Source: Margaritifera margaritifera (taxonomy: Eukaryota; Mollusca; Bivalvia; Unionida; Margaritiferidae). From it: a DNA stretch of 64,000 nt. The stretch spans positions 62,001 to 126,000 of the forward strand of contig JAQPZY010000394.1 in assembly GCA_029931535.1 (NCBI GenBank). The letters run 5' to 3'. A model generated the notes under the pieces. The model was not told where the DNA came from, ran no database searches, and saw nothing but the letters and a program-made list of their open reading frames with translations. The first letter of the stretch is position 1. Each line of letters starts with the position of its first letter. Below, in pieces: positions 58,410 to 64,000 of this stretch. The translations under genes were made by a program, and so were the position numbers.

Positions 58410-58920
58410 AAAATAATTTTCTAATTGACAACCATTTTCAAATGTTATAAACACTTGTTATGAAAAAAATAATTTTCTAATCGTACAAAAATGAACTGAT
58501 TTTATAACACCAGATAATTATTTTATAATATTAGAAATTGATTTTCTAAATAACAACTTGAACAAAATCAGTCCATTTTCTAATAATAATATAAATAAAA
58601 AAACACAACACCAAGAAAAAAAACGGTAATTTTTATCATATTCAATTATGCTTTTCTTGTTCCAAATGGATTATTGAAAGGCCGTTGTGGACAAAAATAA
58701 GCCAATTATTAAATTATAAACTGATTTCCTAATATTAAAAAATAATTTTATTTTTATATCAAAAGAAAAACACCTTCTGATGTAACAAAAGTCATATCAA
58801 TTTCTAACATTATGCACGCTTATTATTAAAAACTGGAACTATAATAGAAGCTGTACTTTTGGAAGATGGGGATAATTTTCTAATATTAGATAATCAGTAT
58901 CTAATATAAGGAAATATCCA
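58410..58920. repeat. Cluster of ATAATTTTCTAAT motifs
   Basis: The motif (A)TAATTTTCTAATATTA and close variants recur near 58411, 58467, 58540, 58570, 58719, 58871 and 58902, on otherwise AT-rich sequence. Spacing is irregular, so it is not a simple tandem array. Confidence 0.6.
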
Positions 58921-61211
58921 TCTATGTAGACGACTGCTAGCCGTGTTCAGCAAAATTAATAAGTCTCAACAGTTTTATCACTAAGTTTGATCTTGGTGTT
59001 CGATAGCGCCACCTTAGTTGTTACAAGAAAATGAATTTCTTAAAGGACACGAACACTGGCTCCTTCACTGATAGTAATATGCACAAAAATAAACCAATAT
59101 GCAGGCTTTATACCTTAAAACAAACTGAGCAATAACATAAACAATTGAAATTGATGTACCCTAAACGTCCTCTCTCAGGCTTATAGGGTTATTCAAGGAT
59201 AGATGTAAACTATTAAATTCCACTAGGGGTATATTTTAAATAAGTAATTTGTTGATAATATTTATATGTACAGTATTAGAATTATTATAGAAATTAAGGG
59301 ATGAAAGAACTCTGACGCTTTCAGACCGCAGAAAACTATATTTGATCATTAATCTTGCATGATAATATACATCTGATTTTAACATAAAATTTCAACTTTC
59401 AAATTTCTTCAATCAAAAAAAGTATAATTCTTATGATGCTTATATTATGTTACATTTCGCAATCCCTTTCATGGACCCAACATATCTGGATGGCTATTCA
59501 AACACCTCAGGCGATTGCCAATTGTTATGGTCAATCACTACAATGACCAAATATCATGCATCATGTGCAGTTATCGCGAATAGCTAGACTGTACGGTCTC
59601 ACGTTACGCACGTGCTAGCATTTGAATAAGGCTAACGCTAATAGATTTATTTTACTAACAGCTAACAGAACAATCATGTATCTTATATTCATAGCTCTGT
59701 TTACACGAGTTCAGTATCACCTGCAAGTGTCTCAAAGGGTTGCAAATATATTACATTTTCAGACAAAAATGGCCGCTGTACTCATTACCAATGTATGTGT
59801 ATGATATTGTTCAGATAACAAAAGCAAGATACCAAAATCAAATGATGACAAAGTTTTGAACTAAAGGCTTAGATTGATAGATGAAATATAAATAAATAAA
59901 AAATAACTCTGTCTTGATTGGAATTTGATACCTCTGATTTTTCATTCACTATATGCCCTGATCCAATCTGAACGTACTGTACAGCGTGCACAAATTAAAT
60001 AAATGATCATGAAGCATTCTAGGTTTGAAAAGGGATTTTGTATTTTATCTGAAAAGGTATGTTTCCGCGTAGAGCGCAGCCAAGTACATCCATAATTAAT
60101 CTTTAAAACAAGACTGTTTTCTTATTAGAGTTTTCGGAGTAATAATCGTGGAAATATTCACTTGTGCTTTATGGCAAATATGTATGTAAGGTCATAAAAT
60201 CCCCTATAAAAACCAACATGTAGCAAATAGCTTATTGGATGCCTTTTCGTTAGTTCAAATCAAAGCTGCCTTCTATCTGTTTGGTATCTCTCGACCATTC
60301 TGAAACAATTGATGCAAATCATCCATAACAATTTTGGTCTTTGGAAATAAAATTTATGGTATAAAATATTCTGGCATAAACATGGCCTCTTTGGAACAAA
60401 TGCCTATTAAGTTCGATATTATCCTTCAAGAGCTTAGCTAAGCCACATACTTTTGGCGAGATGGTAAATGAATCACCAAGTTGGGTCCATCAAACTAGAT
60501 GACTCGAGTTTATCAGTAAGAGTGCCCGAGAAGGTGACCTAAAGTAATGCAAAATGTAACCAAGATGAGATTAACAGATAAAGAATGGGTAGACAAACAG
60601 ACGGACAAACGAGGGTAACACTATATGCCCCTTCCATACATGTTATGAAACAACCATACCCTCAGGATTACATAATATATTAGGTCACTAAGGTGGAAAC
60701 TGTACACAAATATAGAAACTAACAATATATACAATTTTCCGAGTATTTCAGTAAGAATATATTGTTGATTGCAAAACATCACATGTAAAGGTGAGTGAAT
60801 ATTGTAAATCAGTATACATAGATATATTTTTATATTCAGTTAATAGATGTGTTTTGATATGAGTTATCAGTGAGGAAAATATAAGGAAAGTTTGCGTATC
60901 CTATCCAAATCCGAAGTTCCGTAACTTTTCCAATTTCACACATCGCTCACTGCAGTTTAAATCTGCAAAATACAAGGACTAGTTTTTAATTTACTGTCAC
61001 ATTGATTTTTTCTTGAATGGATTGTGCAAATGTTAGTGTCATAAGTATTAAATAATACCCAAGCGCGTAAGAGAGTTACCATCATCGTTGTCATCATCAT
61101 CGTCATCACAGTTATAATCATAATTAGATTCAAATAGAGTTCAAATTTTAAAGTTTTTCTAATTAATAACTGAATTAATAATTAAAGTTTTATTATCAAA
61201 TAATTCATAAG
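58921..61211. other. AT-rich DNA; possible old dispersed repeat
   Basis: The stretch at about 60390-60650, with ACCAAGATGAGATTAACAG, GACAAACAGACGGACAAACG and GGTAACACTATATGCCCC, has the look of a mollusc dispersed repeat. I have no second copy in this window. A (CAT)n-like run lies near 61079-61107. No gene is seen. Confidence 0.4.
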
Positions 61212-61362
61212 TAATTTGTTGGTATTTGTTTCGGTGTTTAACGGAACATCAACACATAAAGGTTTGTCATTTGAGACAGGGTGTCGGAAGACCCAGCCTC
61301 AACAGGATTCAAACCTGTATCGCGGGTCTGGCAGGTTAAACACTGTGCCAACGTGGTTCCAA
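61212..61362 (-). mobile_element. tRNA-derived SINE
   Basis: On the minus strand an A box (TTGGCACAGTG, from 61351) is followed by AACCTGCCAGACCCGCG and a B box (AGGTTTGAATCC, from 61316). The body reads GGCTGGGTCTTCCGACACCC and ends GTTCCGTTAAACACCGAAAC, AAATACC. This 3' end resembles the GTTAAACACC(A/G)AA-type SINE tails seen in many marine invertebrates. It is about 150 bp with no long A tail. Confidence 0.82.
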
Positions 61363-61772
61363 ATCTAAGGAATATACTTACCTATTTCATAGGTTTTAAA
61401 ACACACCTTCCTTCTATACACCACTGCAAAAAAAAAAAAAAAAAATAAAAGAAAAAAAATAAATAAATAAAATAAAAAACAATGTTTTTATCTATATTTG
61501 TAATAGAAATAAAAAATGCAGATTTTGCACCCATAGCTCCCAACTGCTTCTTAATTAGATTGATTTGCATCCAAGTACATGTATTTGTCTAACTGACTAC
61601 ATTTAAGTGTGACTTATTGTAAAACACACTTAATGGTTTTCCTATCACACTTTATCATAATTCATTTTTAAAAGTAAGAAATAATATGGCTTCTGTCATA
61701 TCCTATTGTTGGAAAGTAGAAGGTACGATCTGAATAAAGAGTTTGTTAAATCTTGAAAGTCAACCATATTTG

Positions 61773-61775
<3 letters not shown>
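61363..61775. other. Spacer with an A-run
   Basis: An A-rich run at about 61428-61482 gives a spurious F/Y-rich minus-strand ORF. Confidence 0.6.

Positions 61776-61838
<63 letters not shown>
61776..61838. repeat. (GA)n microsatellite
   Basis: About 31 uninterrupted GA units; ORFs with RE repeats across it are spurious. Confidence 0.97.
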
Positions 61839-61841
<3 letters not shown>

Positions 61842-63399
61842 CCATATGTTGTCCACAATGGGTTCCTCTGGCTGCACTAAAATATTTTGGCAGGCATTCC
61901 CCCGTTTTTGGATCCGTACACATCATGAAGCGACAAACAAGTTCATTCCTAGACTTAAAAGAAAAATAAATGACGTAAAACTAGAGGTATATTAGGTCAC
62001 TTAATTAACCAACCACGCTAGGTCGAATATTTTTATCTTGCGGTAGGTGCGCACGACTGCGAAACGGACGAATTGGGTTCGAAATTTGATGGCGACAGTT
62101 ACAGTCTGTATTCTTCTTATGTTACATTTGGTTCCGCGAAGAGCCTTACATGCCGGTGGAGCTAGGGATGTGACAAGGCGTTTCAGAATTTCAAGATCTC
62201 ACTACACTAATTAGGTTCTTTATATAAATCCTTGTTTTTATCTCCATTTTCAATGAAGTACAGTTCATTAATTACGAATTCAACTGCACCAAGACCATCA
62301 TACTAATAGTATGCAATAACGTGGACAAAACATTTTTTTTTTAAAATTCAGCATATGTCATGTTGCATTATCTCGAAATATTTGTATTTTAATGAAATTG
62401 CTGGACGTGCAAGTGACATTTTCAACACCGACCAAAATTCACGGCTCGCAGCATAATATTAGAGGGTTCAGGAATCAAACCGGGTCGCATTCGTTTAATT
62501 TTTTAAAATTGTTACAATATCACAAAAATGGCAAATTGCTCTCATTGATTCCAACACAACTAGCATCACAGCTAAGTGTGTAGCTAATAAGCAAAATATG
62601 GAATTGAAAATAAAAATGACAAAATGAGACAATGTGCAATAAGTGAACAAGAATTGATAAGGTTGAACTCCCGAGTCACTATAACACCAATATTGCACTA
62701 CTCTGTGTGAATGATAACAATATATAATGCGGCAAAGATTCAGTGCTAGGGTTGATTGTATGGTTAAAAAAAAAAAAACTGCTATAGACATTCGATAGCT
62801 GGATGAAAGCAAAATATAACTATTGAACCAGAAATTTGATGACGGAGTAAATATCTACAGAGCAAAAAGGAAGCAAAAGACTAGTACTTAGATAGTACAT
62901 GGTTAACTCAGGGTATAATTAGTATCATTATCTCTTCGGATGTAAGTTTGTATGGTGGCCCGATCTTAAAATTTAGAAATTTGTTTAATAACTAACAGTA
63001 CGAACTGAAGCTAAAATTGAAGGTTCAAAAGTGATCTCCTTGAGCTCTGTGAGTATACTCAAGCAACGGCAATGTATATGGATAGCAGTCCAATATTTAA
63101 TCCAAAACTCCGTTGTTACAACGCAGCAAGTCTTTTACTTTGGAAAAAAGCCGTACTTAAGTTTGACCCGCAGCATGATGGAATAAAAACCCATTTTATA
63201 TGACAGATAAACCGTATATATGTTTGTGCTGCTTTATAAATAAGGTTTGGATTGAATTTCATAATGTATTCCGTTTGTTGCTTGATTGCTTCTAGGTCAT
63301 CTTTATATTTGCTTAAATCCTGGAATTGCTGTTTCAAAGCAAGACCTAACCGTTCGCAAACATGCTTGTGGAATGAAGCCATAACAATTGCTTATTTTA
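61839..63399. other. DNA without supported gene
   Basis: Short ORFs only. The 88-residue minus ORF at 63116-63382 (ALKQQFQDLSKYKDDLEAIK) is helical and lies directly downstream of the polymerase remnant, but matches nothing I know. Confidence 0.4.
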
Positions 63400-63995
63400 A
63401 CATTGATGCAAAGTGAATGTTGATAGATTAAAAGTTGCTTCATCTCATCACTGTATTTGTCTCTTACCTTGTATAAAAAATAACATATCAGCCATGTGCT
63501 TAATTCTAACACTGAAAATCTTCCATCTGTAAGTTTAGTGGGTTTGTTCTTTTTGTTTCTCATAAACACAACAACTAAGTCCTCATTTATGATCCATTTG
63601 CGAATGACAGACCTTTTGATAATTTTTTATATTATATTTCATCTGTATATATTTGCACATTGGTCCTTTTCCTAAGATGTTCAATTTGTTTGGCAGATGC
63701 AGCCGTGTTCCTCAACTTGAAGAAGTCCTTTTCAAAATCGTTAGCTTCGTTTTGTCTCAAACTGGTATTAAACTCGATGTAAGATTTCATCTACGGTTGC
63801 TGATCGAATAACATTACTCTATGTACTTTTGTTAACTTTAAGCATAATTGACGGTAAAGCACGCTATTTAGATAACGAATCACGCACTTATTGTCATCTT
63901 AAGTATACACAACAATTTAGGCACACTTGCAATCATTAGAAACGTCATAATCTGACAAAGGTTTTCACTCTACACCTATATCTTTGAAATTGGCA
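63400..63995 (-). pseudogene. Polinton/Maverick-type family B DNA polymerase remnant
   Basis: The minus strand, entering from the right edge, reads LKLTKVHRVMLFDQQP, a stop, then YIEFNTSLRQ and NDFEKDFFKLRNTAASAKQI. These match the order 'LKL.K.HRV..F.QS.WLKPYI..NT..R', '..DFEKDFFKLMNN..FGK' of protein-primed family B polymerases in Polintons, linear plasmids and related viruses. After a frame change INEDLVVVFMRNKKNKPT, VLELSTWLICYFLYKVRDKY and KQLLIYQHSLCINVKI follow. The last segment is the palm motif C region, normally ...TDTDS. Here both catalytic aspartates are lost (YQHS), and stops and frameshifts are present, so it is inactive. Only this palm part is inside the window. Confidence 0.85.
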
Positions 63996-64000
63996 TCATG

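Noticed and set aside
61753..61995. RE-repeat ORFs on the plus strand and S/L-repeat ORF on the minus strand
   Set aside because: They are translations of a (GA)n run.
62020..62110. tRNA-like head (GCGGTAGGTGC...GGGTTCGAAATTTG)
   Set aside because: A and B boxes are too weak and no SINE body or tail follows; possibly an old relic.

Overview
This is an AT-rich, gene-poor, repeat-dense stretch of a eukaryotic (animal) nuclear genome. The retroelement families point to an invertebrate, most likely a bivalve or other lophotrochozoan: Ty3/gypsy gag-pol with a tRNA-Leu primer site, tRNA-derived SINEs, degenerate LINEs, Polinton/Maverick-type DNA polymerase remnants, and abundant (GA)n/(AT)n tracts. 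The taxon is inferred from resemblance; I could not search a database. I see no prokaryotic gene organisation, rRNA, functional tRNA or CRISPR array.

Layout. 0-2 kb: 3' end of a Ty3/gypsy element (RT-RNase H, polypurine tract, 3' LTR). 2.7-10.1 kb: tandem DNA, dominated by two minisatellites of about 40 bp unit (3.2-6.0 kb and 8.9-10.1 kb). 10-15.7 kb: dispersed repeats, a 182-bp tandem dimer and an LTR fragment. 15.7-22.3 kb: a cluster of heavily decayed ORFs (minus coiled-coil, plus, minus) interrupted by a hairpin/MITE insertion. 23.2-23.9 kb: minisatellite abutting a LINE RT fragment. 26.1-26.8 kb: inverted solo LTR of the same family as the first LTR. 27.5-28.4 kb: microsatellites. 29.6-30.6 kb: decayed LINE with an (ATT)n tail.

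35.1-57.1 kb: a large imperfect inverted duplication. Three collinear blocks (A, B, C) occur once in each arm, broken by insertions and deletions. Block B carries a protein-coding exon with both splice sites in the right arm and a broken copy in the left. Block C carries a short ORF that is open on the left and broken on the right. Between the arms lie a tRNA-Leu-like SINE, two decayed ORFs, a 140-bp satellite, and a minus-strand gypsy element (LTR, PBS, gag, protease, integrase) lacking RT-RNase H. The right arm also contains a remnant of the protein region upstream of Polinton-type family B DNA polymerase.

57-64 kb: AT-rich DNA, a second SINE, and at the window edge a decayed minus-strand Polinton-type family B DNA polymerase. 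Nearly every coding-like segment is a dead mobile-element remnant. The only host-gene candidates are the exon at 54.05-54.30 kb, with a phase-compatible possible upstream exon at 53.02-53.11 kb, and possibly the short ORF in block C.
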